From contig JAQSEB010000150.1 of NCBI GenBank assembly GCA_030063045.1, forward strand, positions 744,001 to 808,000: a stretch of DNA of 64,000 nucleotides, read 5' to 3'. The notes under the pieces are model-generated. The model worked only from the letters and a program-made list of their open reading frames with translations, was not told the origin of the DNA and searched no databases. The position numbers and the translations under genes were made by a program. Below, one piece after another: positions 1 through 12,419 of the stretch (positions are counted from its first letter, which is position 1; each line of letters starts with the position of its first letter). The stretch comes from Pratylenchus scribneri (lineage: Eukaryota > Nematoda > Chromadorea > Rhabditida > Pratylenchidae).

Positions 1-2388
1 ATAGAAATAAATTTATTTATTAAAGAAAAGTATTTATTTAATTATATAATATGAATTTTTTTAATAAAAAACAAGCGAAACATTGATGGAAGATAAAAAT
101 ATCTTTATATTTTACCATTGTACTGGAAAAATTATTTAAAACAATAAATTTTTTATTGATATAATTTCTTTAGTTTCATCAAATTAAATTAAATTTTCAT
201 ATCTACATGACAGTATTTTCTGCAATGTCATTATATAAATTAACTAATAGTTTTGAATAATACCGAAAATATATAATAAGTATGTTACTGAATAATTCTA
301 TTCTTAATATGATTGTTTTATTTTCATTTAAAAAAATTTTTCCCGATTTCTATTACTAATTTTTAATTTAATTTTATGTCAATTATTTAATAAATACATA
401 GATATATCAACTATTGATATATTTTTTAATAATTTATGATAAATTCCCACTCATTTTTAAAAATATACAAATATATTTTTAAATTTTTTATTTTATATTA
501 TATACATAATTCTATATTATATTAAATATATTAATTGTCGGTTCTTATTTTAATATATAATCATATTTTTTTAAATATTTATTTACATTGCTCTTTTCCA
601 ATTAGCTTATATTTATTTTCAAAAATTAATTTTTATAAATTATGTAAGGAGGTTTATTTTATGAAATTATTCTGTAAATAATAAAGAAGATGTCTTAATG
701 TATTTTTAATTTTAATATAATTTTTTACAAATTAATATTTTTATTTTTAGGTCCTTTTATCTATTATTTTTTTTAATTTTTTATAGTGATTTGTTTTTAT
801 TAATAAATATATTCTCAAAAGACTTCCGGTACATTTTTAGAGGCAATCTAGATAAAATTTTAAATAATTAATTTATTTAATTCATTAATTCTTTCTATAT
901 TTATTATGTTCGATGAATTTTTTTTTAATTTTTTGTGAAAAAAATAAATTCTAAATTAATTTTTAAGTTTAATTTTATAAAATTTTTATTAATTTTTTTA
1001 AATCTCAATATAAAGACACTTTCCCAATAAAAATTTAATTTCCGATTTCAATTGAATGCATCAGATTTCTAATTCCATAATAATGAGAATTGTTGTATAA
1101 TTTTATCAAATTCAAATTCTTTTTTTATTTCTAAAATTTTCAAAAGTATGTCCAATCGCATAGGATATCTATTCAATATCATAAAAATTCTTTTATTTTT
1201 AATATTATATAATATAATCTTATAATTTATGATAATGTCCTATTATATATTTTTACCAAAATTTAAAATATTTAGAAGATTATTTTTATTTCCTTTTTTC
1301 TAATTAGAAAAAAAAAATCAGAAATAAGAATAAAATTACTTTAAAACATAAAATAGAAAATTTGGTAATTGTAGTAATCAGTTTTTATCTCGGGATAACG
1401 GACAATTCCAATTCAAATAGAATTAATTTATTTTATTTAAATTATTTTATTTTATAAGTAATTTATTAATATTTTTACTTAATAAAATTTTTTCCAAAAA
1501 CTGAAATATTTGAATTTTTAATTGATTGTATCAAATTTTAAATGTAGAATTTGCTTAAATTTAATATTTTTTCTAGATTTCCATTCTTTTTTGATCTCCG
1601 ACACACTTTGTACATCAACAATAATTAAATAATTGAAGAAAAATTTAATTTTTAAAAAAATTAAAGTCTCCTATCAAATCTCTTCTATTTTATAAATTAA
1701 TCTTTATTTATTAGAAGTCATATTAATAAAATTTTACAAATATATTTTGCATTAATTTTATATCAATAAAAAGACATCTATTCAATAAAATTGTGATGAA
1801 TTTTTTTTGCGGGTATATTTTAAATATAATTCATATAAATAATGTTTCGTTATTTTTTGTATCTATGATAATGCGCAGTATCAATAATACGAATATTATG
1901 ATGCAGGAAATGGTTGACGGCAAGAAGATTTTCTTCTGATATTGATCATATTCTTAAATTGATTTTTTAATTTTTCTTTTTATGGTATATTATCAATTTC
2001 AAGTAAATTAATTTTTAAATTAATTTAATTTAAATAAATATTTGTATATTTATAAGAATAAAAAATTTCTGCATTGGTTTTTAATTAAAATTATATGATT
2101 GTATTACAAGTATGTTAATACAATGTAAATTTTCTAATTTTTTTAATTTACTTATTAATTCCAATTTATTGTTATAAAATCTTTATTTTCGTTAAATTTT
2201 AATAAGTTATATTATATTCAATTTAATTTGGTTATATATCAATTTTATTTTCAATTTTTTAATGTTGTAAGAGAAACAATTTTCTCATTATTCCTTGTCT
2301 TTTCTTCCATTAAATCTAATTTCCGATAAAAATAATTTTAATTATTTGTCAATCATTTGATTTTTTTATATAAATTATTTGGATGACT
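1..2388. other. AT-rich spacer with weak islands
   Basis: About 2.4 kb of very AT-rich DNA. Small higher-GC patches lie at 65-95, 831-850, 1040-1095, 1385-1420, 1565-1620 and 1866-1943. The last reads plus-strand MIMRSINNTN, then MMQEMVDGKKIFF and a TGA stop, but the minus strand is also open, so neither frame is assigned. No gene is called here. Confidence 0.5.
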
Positions 2389-2410
2389 TGAAAATGTTTG
2401 AGGAAATTAC

Positions 2411-2499
2411 TTATTCTTCATTTTACTGCAAGCCATAATTGTCAAATTCTCCCATCGATAGATCGCGTCAATTATAGCAGAGGTTTTGCATATGTGAAT
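2411..2499 (-). CDS. Short coding island, unknown protein
   Basis: A GC-richer patch surrounded by AT-rich DNA. The minus frame is open in the standard code for 29 codons and reads IHICKTSAIIDAIYRWENLT followed by IMACSKMKNK. It is preceded by AG and followed by GTAATT, so a spliced exon is possible. The plus strand also reads well (LDDLKMFEEITYSSFYCKP, then TAA and TAG in frame), so strand is uncertain. No family is recognised. Confidence 0.3.
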
Positions 2500-3691
2500 C
2501 TTTTAAAATTAGTTATGTTCTATTATTAATACTAGTATCCTTTGATGGTAACTCCTTCTAAAATTCTACTTAAATATTTTAATTTGTCACATGTTCTTGA
2601 GTATTATTTTAGATATGAAATATTATATATTCATTGATTTAATTTCGCCGATAATGAATCTTCTATTACTCTCATAATAATATAAATGATAGAAATATTT
2701 TAAAGATATCAAAAATTATATTATATTTATATTTATTTTAAATTATTTTTTAACAATTTTAAAATGAAAATTTAATTTTTTTTTCCTTATATTTTATAAT
2801 CAATTTTGATATTATTATATCATTTCTTTCAAGAATTAAAAAATATTATTTTGTTTTTCATTCAAATTTGTCATTAAGAATATTTAAATTAATATTAAAT
2901 ATGTAAATTTAAAATTGTGGTTTTTTCAGTATGCTTATCAAATATGATTGAATGTTTTTTTCTGTATGTTGTTTGTGATTGAAACCCGATTTTTTTAAAA
3001 CTTATTTTTTAAATGACGTTGATTCGCATTGAAAAAAAATTTTGTATATTATTTTATTTCAGTTTATTTTGAGTTTTAAATGATTTTCTACTAAGAAATT
3101 CAACAAAATTTTCAATTCCCTTACGATCTATTAATATTATTAATATTTTTTTATAAACATAAAATTTTTTTCCCAATAGCTCTCGTTACAATTCTAAAAA
3201 ATTGTTACATTAAAAATTTTTTATATAAAAATTCTTTGGAGACAATATTCTATTCCTAAAAATAAATAATTTTACACAAAATCAAATTTTGAAAAAATTA
3301 TGCAATTTATTTTATTTGTTTTTAAAAAAATTTCTATACATTTGTGAAATTATTTTAAAATAGTTAAGAATTTTAATTGATTTACAATTTCATTTTTTCA
3401 AATACAAATAATTTAATATAATTTATAAAAGATTAAAAAATTGCACATATACATATAATATTAACAGAATTGTTAGGTCAATTAAACTTTATAAAAACAT
3501 CTGTTATTCTCTAAAAATTTTATAATTTTATTTGCATTAATATTATTATATATTAAAAAATTTTTTCTTAATTAATATTTCTTGTTTCTCTTTTTTTTTA
3601 AATGCTAAAGAGATATAAAGATTACAAAATATATTATATTATTAATTAATATAAACTATAATTTTATAGCAATAATAATATTAAATGATAG

Positions 3692-3919
3692 AAGGTAAAT
3701 AAAAGACTGAAAAAATTTTATTATAAATTTCGTTTCATTGGCAATTATATCAGATTTAGTACGAATATGATTTTTTAAGATTATGATCAAAACTTATGCT
3801 TTATTGATCAAAGCATGCAAAATGTGAAGTGGAGTGGGCACTTTTTGAATAAAATTTATGATAAGAAACATCATCTTCAATTTAATTAAAATCGATTTTT
3901 AGGAAGCATCTGCTCACAT
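3692..3919 (+). CDS. Coding island with in-frame TAA, unknown protein
   Basis: An open frame of 76 codons if TAA is read as glutamine, starting just after a TGA. It includes FRFIGNYIRFSTNMIF, TAA, DYDQNLCFIDQSMQNVKWSG and HFLNKIYDKKHHLQFN, TAA, NRFLGSICSH. The G+C rise follows the frame. The minus strand is also open with TAA codons (IEDDVSYHKFYSKSAHST), so the strand call is tentative. No domain is recognised and the flanks are AT-rich on both sides. Confidence 0.3.
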
Positions 3920-4850
3920 TAATAATGTACTCTATATCTATAATTTTCATTGATTATTTAGACTCTTCCCTTGGATTTTTATAATATGATTTATTAAAAA
4001 AACTTAATTTTTCCAATTTTATTTATATTAATTATTCTACATCTTTCAATAAGTTTTTTCATTTCATCAAGTGAATTTATTTCTGCTTAATTTATTTTAA
4101 TAAAAGTAAATAATTAAAAAAATTTTTTATTTTGTTTTCATAGCATCTTCAATTGTTATTTAATAAAATGTCTTATTGAAATTTCCTAAATTTTCATTAA
4201 TTTTAAAACATTAAATTGTCTACTGATTTTTAAAATTAATGATAATTTCAGTATTCTCTCTTTATTCTAATCTTTTTTATATTTTTTAATATGAATATTT
4301 TTAAAAATATTTTCAAACTAAAAATAAAATAAATAAATGAATTTTTGACAGGTTTTAAATTAAAAAAAAAGAAAATAGTATTTTTTTATCAATCGCCATC
4401 AAAAATTTTTTAATAAATTTATTCAAATTCAATATTTTATCAATAAATAAATTTTTAAATTAAATTAATTTATTATTATTTCTTTTCTATTCAGATTAAT
4501 ATATTATAATTCGTTCTATTCAATTTATTTTTTATTAATTCTTATTATCTAAAAATAATTTAAATCATAATTTTATTAAATATTATTATTATTTTAATAT
4601 TTAATTCATAATTTTAATCAATTAAATATTAATATATATTGATAATATAATATGTTTTTTTTGTTATTCAAAATAGGCTTCAATTTCTGGTATAAATAGA
4701 GATTTAATTTAAATTTAATAAAAAAATATCATATCATATAATGCGAATATTCCGTCCTTTTTTTCGAAATCTAATTTTTATTTATTTTTATAATTTTATC
4801 TAGTGAAAAATGTTAGGAATTTTAATTTAAGATTTGGAGATTTGTTTTTA

Positions 4851-5006
4851 TTTATATTAATCTTACGGCCAATTATTTTCGTTTAATAATATCTTATTAA
4901 TTTAAATATATATTTAAATTTAAGGAATTTTAAATTTTTTATACAAAAAATTTAAATTTTTTTTAATATTTTTTATTTTTATAGTACATTTAACCAATAA
5001 ATTTTT
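4851..5006 (+). repeat. 156-bp direct repeat, copy 1
   Basis: This segment recurs at 5577-5732, 726 bp downstream in the same orientation, and I found no difference between the two copies by eye. It includes the only GC-richer run nearby (CTTACGGCC). Identity in a background that otherwise drifts freely suggests a recent duplication or an element end. Confidence 0.9.
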
Positions 5007-5576
5007 GAGATTGAATAAATTAAATATATAAATAAATTTTTATTTTTTCCTTCCTCTTCCATTAGGATAATTTTCGCTATATTTGTTGCAATATATTTAT
5101 TATTTTAAAAATTATTCTTGAAGTTCGAAATTTTTTTGTCAAATGCACCATTTGATATTTTTTAATTAATTCTTTATTTGAGTCAGTTTAATAAAAATTT
5201 TAATTATTTGTTTAAATTAATACATTAATTTATATATTTTTTCATCATAGCATTTAATTACATTTTCATTTTTGTTCTTTTATTCGTCTTTTTTAAGCAT
5301 TTATAATAAGTTAAATCAATTTATAATGCACATTTAATTTTTTATTTATTCCATTTAAGTTATTTGAAAATAAAATTTAAAAATTACCTAAAATATTTAC
5401 TTATTTTAATAAAGTAAAACAAATAAAATTTAAATAATAATCATTACTTCCAATTTCTTTTAGATAATTATAGTTCTGTCATTCATTCTTAAATTATATA
5501 CGTTTTTTTTATTTCACATAACTTCATTTAATAACTATTCTCCTTATCAATTAGATTTCTAAATGAAGTGTATAAT

Positions 5577-5732
5577 TTTATATTAATCTTACGGCCAATT
5601 ATTTTCGTTTAATAATATCTTATTAATTTAAATATATATTTAAATTTAAGGAATTTTAAATTTTTTATACAAAAAATTTAAATTTTTTTTAATATTTTTT
5701 ATTTTTATAGTACATTTAACCAATAAATTTTT
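5577..5732 (+). repeat. 156-bp direct repeat, copy 2
   Basis: Second copy of 4851-5006. The 570 bp between the copies shows no coding signal and no LTR-type TG/CA ends, so a retroelement with two long terminal repeats is not supported. Confidence 0.9.
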
Positions 5733-6543
5733 TAGAAATTTTTTTGGGAATATTTAATCTTTTTTATTTAATTTATAAACTATTTACCATTTTTTAATAT
5801 TTAATTTTCCCAAGAAAATTAATAAATTAAATTTTAATTACTCATATTTGAATGCGCAAGCTCTTGTTCAGTTTCAAAAAAAGATGACAATTTTAAAGAT
5901 TTCATTCATTTATAGTTTAAAATTTATCCAAATTGCTGTGGCTGAGTGTATGGATCGTGGTTTAATTTATTTCATCAAATAATAATTATTAATTTGATAT
6001 TGAATAAAAAGATATCGAATTATATTTTTCATTTAAAAAAATTTCTGGTTAATAATGTTTAAATGGTGCTTTTGTTGAATTAGATTAATCTATAAAATTA
6101 TATCAAATAATTCTTCTTATCTAATGAATAATTAATAAATTATTTTTTCAAATGTTTAAAACTGTTAAATATATTTTATAGGAAAAATTTGTTTTATTTT
6201 TAATTCTAAAAAATTCCATGTTATCACATTATCTATTTCCAACTAATAATAATATAAAAAAATTTGATTTTTTTTTATGTTCTCGTTAAGGTTTCATTTA
6301 TTTTATTTTTTCATTATTCTAAGAGATAAATTTTTAATATTATTTTTTTTACAAAAACGCCCTGTCTTTGGATCCGTGATCGGCTTATTTTATTGTATTT
6401 TAGACTAAATATTTTTAATCTTATAAATATTCTACGAATTTTCCAAAAGGATTAAAGGCTTATGGTACATATAGATTTTTTTTTATAAATTTATAAATAA
6501 AAATTTTTTTAAATTTTTAATTTTTTATGTATTAGGTAAATTA

Positions 6544-6604
6544 TTGTTCTCCAAAAAAGCTCTTATCTTGAATGGTGCGCCGGTTCATTTGCAGCAGCGA
6601 TTTC
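6544..6604 (-). CDS. Short coding island, unknown protein
   Basis: A compact GC-rich patch. The minus frame reads VKSLLQMNRRTIQDKSFFGE then Q and TAA. The plus strand is also open (LILNGAPVHLQQRFHLL). A further patch at 6352-6390 reads KPITDPKTGRF on the minus strand. No family is recognised. Confidence 0.25.
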
Positions 6605-7248
6605 ACCTTTTGATAAAAATTTATATTAAAATTATTAATATTTAAATTATAAAATATTCTTTGATTTCTACAAATTTCTAGTTAATTCCTTATAATTGAA
6701 TATGCTTTTCTTGTTTTATTAATTTATAATTTACAATTAGCTGTTATAGAAAATTTAATTTTTAAGATATTTATATAACTAAGTAAATAAATGATAATCC
6801 ATGCTTGTTTTTTGAAATTTTTGAAAATTATAAAAGAATCTTTTAAATAATTTATTTATTTTTTATTATAAATTAAAAAAATATTTTTATTTGAATTTAA
6901 TATTTTTTAATTCACAAATCTTATTTTTATTTTTATGATTTTATTATTTTCGCTAATTTATAAAAATTCAATTTTTTTAACAAATTTTTATTCAAAATAT
7001 TTCTTAAAATTTAATAATTACAAATATTTTTTCATAGAATTATTTACAATTATAGATCAATTTTTTTTAATTTTAATATCTTATAGCAAAAGGGAAAATA
7101 CTTTCCATTTTATGAGAGCAGATTCAATTTTGAACAGTTATATTTTTTGATAATAAATTTGTTCTTTATTTTGTATCTCTTTTTATATCTAATATCTACC
7201 TTTCCAGCGTCCTTTATTTAATTATTCTTCATTATTTTAACCAGGTTT

Positions 7249-7388
7249 TTCATCTATGTCGTGCTTCTATTGGAATTTTTGGCCATTGTTTTATTTCAAA
7301 AATCGAATCGTAGATAATTTTGCCCCAATTTGTCCTTATCTTTGGCAGACAAATTGTTTTTCCATTGTTCTTCCCTTCGAAGAACTAT
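7249..7388 (-). CDS. Coding island, possible gene fragment
   Basis: A 140-bp island. One minus frame is open in the standard code for 45 codons from FFEGKNNGKTICLPKIRTNW to a TGA after EARHR. Another minus frame, reading TAA and TAG as glutamine, stays open well beyond it and includes QKHDIDEKPG and NNEEQLNKGRW. The KGRW run resembles the first residues of ciliate Myb/SANT repeats, but nothing after it matches. The frame is therefore undecided. Confidence 0.35.
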
Positions 7389-7658
7389 AATTTTTATTTT
7401 ATCAATTTTTATTTTATTAATTTTTATTTTTATTATATTTAATTAAAAATTTCATTAATTTATATGAATTTATAAAAAATATTATTTTTTAAAATTTTAC
7501 CTCCATTGTTTTTGCAGATTAATTATTTTTAATTTATTTTTAGGTTTTGCATATTCAATTAATTAAATCCAAGAGATATAATTAATTCTCCTGCATTTTT
7601 AAAATATTATGTGTTTTCTTTATTAATCACAATCAATTACAAAATAATTATTGTTTAC

Positions 7659-7704
7659 ATGGAATTTCGATATGATGGAACATTATCCATATCGCAAGGT
7701 CTTA
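7659..7704 (-). CDS. Very short coding island
   Basis: The minus frame reads RPCDMDNVPSYRNSM between a TTTTTTAG and a GTAAAC, which looks like a spliced exon in form. A neighbouring patch at 7756-7808 (minus) reads YNAAGQSSSSEMIQDQF with no GT nearby. The plus strand of the first patch is also open from an ATG (MEFRYDGTLSISQ). Too short to classify. Confidence 0.25.
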
Positions 7705-7984
7705 CTAAAAAATTTAATTGTAATATTTTTAAGATATTATTATATTATTAAAAAATTGATCTTGTATCATTTCCGATGAAGAAGATTGTCCTGCTGCGTT
7801 ATAATCTATAAAATAAAAATTTAATATCAAAATTGGTAAATTTCTAAAGTTTATGAATTATGTGACTGAAAATAATTCTTTATGAAATTTTTACCGTCTT
7901 TGCATGTTGTATTATTCCTTAAATTGGTTTATATAAATTATATAAATAATTAATTTATAATCAAAAATCAATAAATATTTTTAG

Positions 7985-8046
7985 ATTTTTTAATAGCCCA
8001 ATTGGTCACAATCGCGTAAAATGTTCCAGTATTCCGCTTTAAATAA
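7985..8046 (-). CDS. Short coding island, unknown protein
   Basis: The minus frame reads YCKLFKAEYWNILRDCDQLG then Y and TAA. The plus strand is open too (PNWSQSRKMFQYSALNN). The G+C rise is limited to about 45 bp. No family is recognised. Confidence 0.3.
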
Positions 8047-8389
8047 TTTACAATATAGTATAATCCAATGGCTTTATTTTCTATCTTCATTTTAATTTTC
8101 TTATTCTATAATATAATAAGTACATAATAAAATATAATTTATAACATTTGATATTTCTTTATTTTTTTATTAATTATTTACGAATTTTAATACTCATATA
8201 CCATCACATTTGTATTTTATAATAAATATATTCTAATTATACCTATAAAATTGAAATAGATATTTGTTTTTTCTTAGCGATTTAAGAATAAATTTTATTT
8301 TAATAGATTTTATATTCACTATTTTATTTTTACTTTAAGATATAAAATATAATATAAATAAATTCGATTTGATTGAATTTTGAATATAG

Positions 8390-8782
8390 GCCAATAATAG
8401 TACAATGTTGGAAAAGCATTACAGAAAAATTCTGGTTGTCTTCAAAATTTTTGATTTTTTACAATTAGTTTCTTTTTTCATTCTTTATAAATAAATATTT
8501 CCAATTAAAAACATTTATAATTTAAAAATTTACCATATTTTTCATAAATTTCGATTTTTCTATAATAAAAAGACGTTAAACATTGAAGAAAGCAACAAAT
8601 TCTGGATGACCATGATGCTCAGGATTTTGAAAATTTAAACAATTTCCAATTACTATATTTTTGGGGCCCTTATCTCAGGAAGAAAATATTTTTTTTCATT
8701 AATTAAGATATTTATGATTAAACTTATCAAAGATTGGAATTTAAAATAATATTATATTTTTATTTCAAAATTTTTAATTTGA
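8390..8782 (+). CDS. 130-codon frame ending in TGA, unknown protein
   Basis: One plus frame runs 393 bp to a TGA if three TAA codons are read as glutamine. Two GC-richer islands lie in this same frame: 8390-8450 (ANNSTMLEKHYRKILVVF) and 8573-8690 (TLNIEESNKFWMTMMLRIL, TAA, TISNYYIFGALISGRKYFF). The stretch between them is AT-rich and could be an in-frame eliminated segment or intron. The first island faintly recalls the LR.HY.K.L helix of ARID domains, which is not enough to name it. The sharing of one frame by two islands is the main support. Confidence 0.4.
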
Positions 8783-8983
8783 TCTTATAATGCATATGTA
8801 TATGATAAAAATTTATTTTTTTCTATTACTATGATTTTTTCCGTATTATGGAAAGCTTTATTTACTAATAATTATATATCATTGAATATTGTGATTCTGT
8901 CAATATTTTTTCTAAATTGATTTTAAAATATATTTATTATAATAAACACATCATTAAGACTTATAATCTTGCAAATTTTTTAG

Positions 8984-9107
8984 TTGGACAAATTTCTCTA
9001 CATCATTATTTCTCAGAGGTAATATTGATGAATTGAACCAGCATTATAGAATCTTTCTTCCTTCCATAGGCGTTCTTTTGATTCATATTTTAAATTACAT
9101 TTATTAA
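8984..9107 (+). CDS. Coding island, unknown protein
   Basis: The plus frame is open in the standard code for 40 codons after a TTTTTTAG. It reads WTNFSTSLFLRGNIDELNQH then YRIFLPSIGVLLIHILNYIY and TAA. The minus strand of 9012-9080 is also open (ESKERLWKEERFYNAGSIHQ). No family is recognised. Confidence 0.35.
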
Positions 9108-9661
9108 TAATTAATTCAAATAGATTGACAGTATTTTTCATTTTAGTTGATTTAAGCTATTTGTGAAAATATTTAAATTTTCTATCTTTTTAATATTTTA
9201 AATTTAAAAATAATTTTTTTTAAGAATTTTTTTTATTATCATGTGTTTTTCTTTAAATTTTAAAATTTATTTCTCTTTTTTAAGAATCTTAACAATTTAC
9301 TATATTTTTTTTGATTTTTTAAATTTATTTTAAAATTTAACGTTGATCCTTGATATATAATGCATTTAAGCATTTTTTTTCGAACATATTTCTTCTTAAA
9401 AATTGCTATTTATTGAGATATTTTCTCTGCAAATTATTCAATCATTTTTCTGGAAAAAATACGATTTTTAATCTTTATTTCTTTGCAACCACTTTTTAAA
9501 TGCGGTCTTTTTGAATATTATTTCGATAGTACTTGCTTTTTTTCAAAACATGTGTATAATTTTGATCTTATGAAAAATTCAGAAAAAAATTCAATATTAA
9601 TAAATTAATTTTTTCTTTAAAATTCACATTCAATGATTTTTTATCATTTTAAATAATTTAT

Positions 9662-9811
9662 TCAAATCTAATAATTTGAATGGATACCTTCACTATAGTG
9701 AACAAGGGATTTTAGCTCCTTGCTATAATTGCCTTCATATAAGATATTCACACACTTTTTCAAATTACTTTTTAAAGGAGTTTTATAAGAATTGGTCAAT
9801 GTAATAGGACA
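9662..9811 (-). CDS. C-terminal coding island ending in TGA
   Basis: A strong island. The minus frame reads CPITLTNSYKTPLKSNLKKC, then VNILYEGNYSKELKSLVHYS, then EGIHSNY, TAG, I and a TGA stop. It is preceded by TCTAG, which is either an acceptor site or a glutamine codon continuing the frame upstream. A GTATCC inside could be a donor. Composition and GC rise are convincing; the family is not recognised. Confidence 0.5.
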
Positions 9812-9985
9812 CTAGACAATAACGCTTATATTTATTTTAATATATTTAATATCATTTATTTTATTGAATATTATTAAAAAAAGGCTCCATTTAATTTTAT
9901 GTCTTAATTGATTCAATATGAAAATTCGCTTCTAAATTTTGAATTTTTTTAATTTATTTAAAATTATATATAATTTTAATTTTGA

Positions 9986-10057
9986 CCGCACATCGTAGGG
10001 GTTAGCGAAATAGGATACGCCGATTTCGTCCTCTGGGATATGTCAACTAATTTTTAG
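9986..10057 (+). CDS. Short coding island, unknown protein
   Basis: A GC-rich patch of about 75 bp. The plus frame reads PHIVGVSEIGYADFVLWDMS then TNF and TAG. DFVLW recalls the DFV.W strand of YqaJ-type nucleases, but the rest does not confirm it. The minus strand is also open between AG and GT (DISQRTKSAYPISLTPTMC). Strand undecided. Confidence 0.3.
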   Translation, partial: PHIVGVSEIGYADFVLWDMSTNF

Positions 10058-10692
10058 TTTTTAAAATTACTGAATTATTTAGAAATATTATTCAAAAATA
10101 TTTCCAATTTTCTCTGTGTTTTTTCTATTAATTAAGGTAAACATGATTTACAATAAGTATTTTCACAGCTTTTATAAAATAAATGTTTAGAAATTTTTAA
10201 ATTTATAATTAATTTTTTAATATGTTATTTGCGAATTAAAAATCTAATAATAGAAAAATTGAATAATAATATAATAAAAATCTCTCCATTTTATGTTGAA
10301 TTAATTTAAAATTTTTAAATTTAATTTTTTTTTAAATTTTTATTATTAAGAAATTTTTTAATATGGTAATATATGATTTAATTTTATCATTTATTGCATC
10401 AATTTATGCTGCTTAAATAAAAATTGTATTCACTTAATTATATGAAATTTATCTTAATAAATTTATTATTTTTTTTGAATTAAAATTTATTATTTTTTCT
10501 TACAGAATATCACTATTTTTGAGATTACTTTGAAATAAAAAAAAATAAATATGTTTTTTATTTTTATGTAACATTTTATTTATTTTATTTTATTCAGAAA
10601 AATAATATTTTAATTTTTTGTTAACATCTGTTTTTAGAAATTCTTTTTAATATTATACTTCACCAAATTTTTTTATCGCATGCTACTTTTGA

Positions 10693-10782
10693 TTTATTAC
10701 CAAGTTATCTAAACAAAATACAATGTTTTTGAACAACATCTTCCGCATTGAAAAATTAAACAATATTTCTCCGAGGATATAA
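10693..10782 (+). CDS. Short coding island, unknown protein
   Basis: The plus frame starts after a TGA and reads FITKLSKQNTMFLNNIFRIE then KLNNISPRI and TAA, open in the standard code. The G+C rise is modest. No family is recognised. Confidence 0.3.
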   Translation, partial: FITKLSKQNTMFLNNIFRIEKLNNISPRI

Positions 10783-11198
10783 CATTATATCAAATTTCAT
10801 TTAATAAATTAAATTTTATATGATAAAATTACTGTTTTTATTAATTTAATTTAATATTTTAAATATTTTTATTACTTTTTTATTTTAAGAATTTTTTTTG
10901 TACTTTCATACATTCAACATGATAATTTTAATCGTCTTTTATACGAATGGGTTAGATGTATTATCGGATTATGAATAATAATTAATCGCATTTTTTAAAA
11001 TTAATTTTAAATTTATAAAATTCTAAAAATATGAATAAATTGCCTTAAATTAATTAATTTAATATTAAGATAGTTTCTGCAAAACTGTATTTTTATTATT
11101 ATTGGACTATATTATTTTAATAATTATGTTATATATTTCAATTTTAATTTTTTAAATATGAATAAATAGAATTTTATTTATTATATGATGTATTGTAC

Positions 11199-11366
11199 CT
11201 CAATGAAATCCTTTTGACTATGTGATGGCCATTTATTCTTTAAATTTTTTAAATAAATTATGTCACCTAAATTATAAAATATAATTTTCAATGATATTGA
11301 CATTGTCCGAGATAAAATTTAATTTCCTGGATAATTGACATATCTTTGGTCATTGTATTTTTTAAC
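11199..11366 (-). CDS. Coding island pair sharing one frame
   Basis: Two GC-richer patches (11300-11370 and 11199-11240) fall in the same minus frame over 56 codons if one TAA is glutamine. The ends read VKKYNDQRYVNYPGN and NKWPSHSQKDFIE. A different minus frame of the first patch is open as LKNTMTKDMSIIQEIKFYLG, so the frame is not certain. The flanks carry CTGCAG upstream and GTACAA downstream. No family is recognised. Confidence 0.35.
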
Positions 11367-11881
11367 CTGCAGAGAATAATCCAAATAAAAATTTTATAAC
11401 ATATTTTTCATTTGATAAAATAGTTGCCTAATTAAAATTTTATGACATCTTTTAAAAATTTAATAAAATAAATAATATTTTAAAGATTACGGAAATTTGA
11501 CAAAATTTGTATTTTATTAAAAATATTTTACAATTTTATTTCATATAATTAAGAATTTTTATTAATAAATATAAATAAATTTTACAATTATATTAATTTA
11601 AAGTAAGATTTCTCCCATTTTTTAGCTTCAATAATTTGTGATTTTGCTATTTAATAATGAATATTTAGGTATACTATAGTTATTTATTCAAAATTCTGAT
11701 TTTATGAATTTGATTTTATATTTCAAATTATTTTAAAAATTTAAAAATTTAAATTTGTTTAAATTTGTGATCTTATTTACATGTATCATGAGCGAAATAA
11801 TGTTTTAATTTTAAAAATATTTCGGTTAAGAAATAAAAACCAACCCAAATATCCTAGATTTTCTAAAAGTTTTATTCGCTA

Positions 11882-12117
11882 AAAATACGAATTTGTATCT
11901 TGTTCCATGTCAACACCTTGGCTCAACTTTAAAATCATCAGGCCAATTGAAGCAATGTCTTCCTTCTTATTCTAATCATCCGCATTAAAGATATTGCCAA
12001 AGTCGCAATTTTCAAAGGAAATTCTGAGCCATGGTTTTGTTTATGTTGCATAAAATTTGCACAAATGCACGTCATAGCATCAAATGAAATTGTTATATAT
12101 AACGAATTTTCATTTTA
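11882..12117 (-). CDS. Possible protein kinase C-lobe fragment
   Basis: The largest island in this part. One minus frame, with a TAG read as glutamine, reads KPWLRISFENCDFGNIFNAD (12037-11978), D, TAG, then NKKEDIASIGLMILKLSQG. It holds a DFG and a DI.S.GLMIL.L..G run in the order found in kinases (subdomains VII and IX). The spacing is far shorter than usual and no APE is present, so this may be a divergent or pseudo-kinase, or chance. A second minus frame is open for about 60 codons in the standard code (MTCICANFMQHKQNHGSEFP, then LKIATLAISLMRM) to a TGA at 11938. The plus strand of 12065-12367 is a hydrophobic shadow. Confidence 0.35.
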
Positions 12118-12419
12118 TAATCAATTTATTTCAGTAGTAAAAAATATTATTTTAATTTTATTTCAAAAAATTTATTATTTAAAATATTTATATAATTTTT
12201 TTATTATTAAAATTATTTCAATTTCAAATCTACCGTCTTTTAAAGAATGTTTTAAGATTGCTTGTGAGCCATTTAAATATATATTTTTTATTTTTATTCT
12301 AATAAACTATTGTATTAATAATCGTTTTTTTAAAATTATTTTTTTTATAATATTTTTAAAATCTTAGTATAAAGTATTTTTTAATATTTTATAAATAAAT
12401 CTTCTACATTATTTTATTT

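Noticed and set aside
646..680. Shine-Dalgarno-like TAAGGAGGT followed by ATG
   Set aside because: The frame after the ATG is six codons and the window is otherwise eukaryotic in character; chance.
4851..5732. Small LTR element with the 156-bp repeats as LTRs
   Set aside because: No TG...CA ends, no primer-binding site or polypurine tract, and no coding capacity between the copies.
9986..10057. YqaJ-type nuclease
   Set aside because: Only DFVLW resembles the family; the surrounding catalytic residues are not visible.
12065..12367. 100-codon plus frame
   Set aside because: AT-driven hydrophobic sequence, partly antisense to the minus island.
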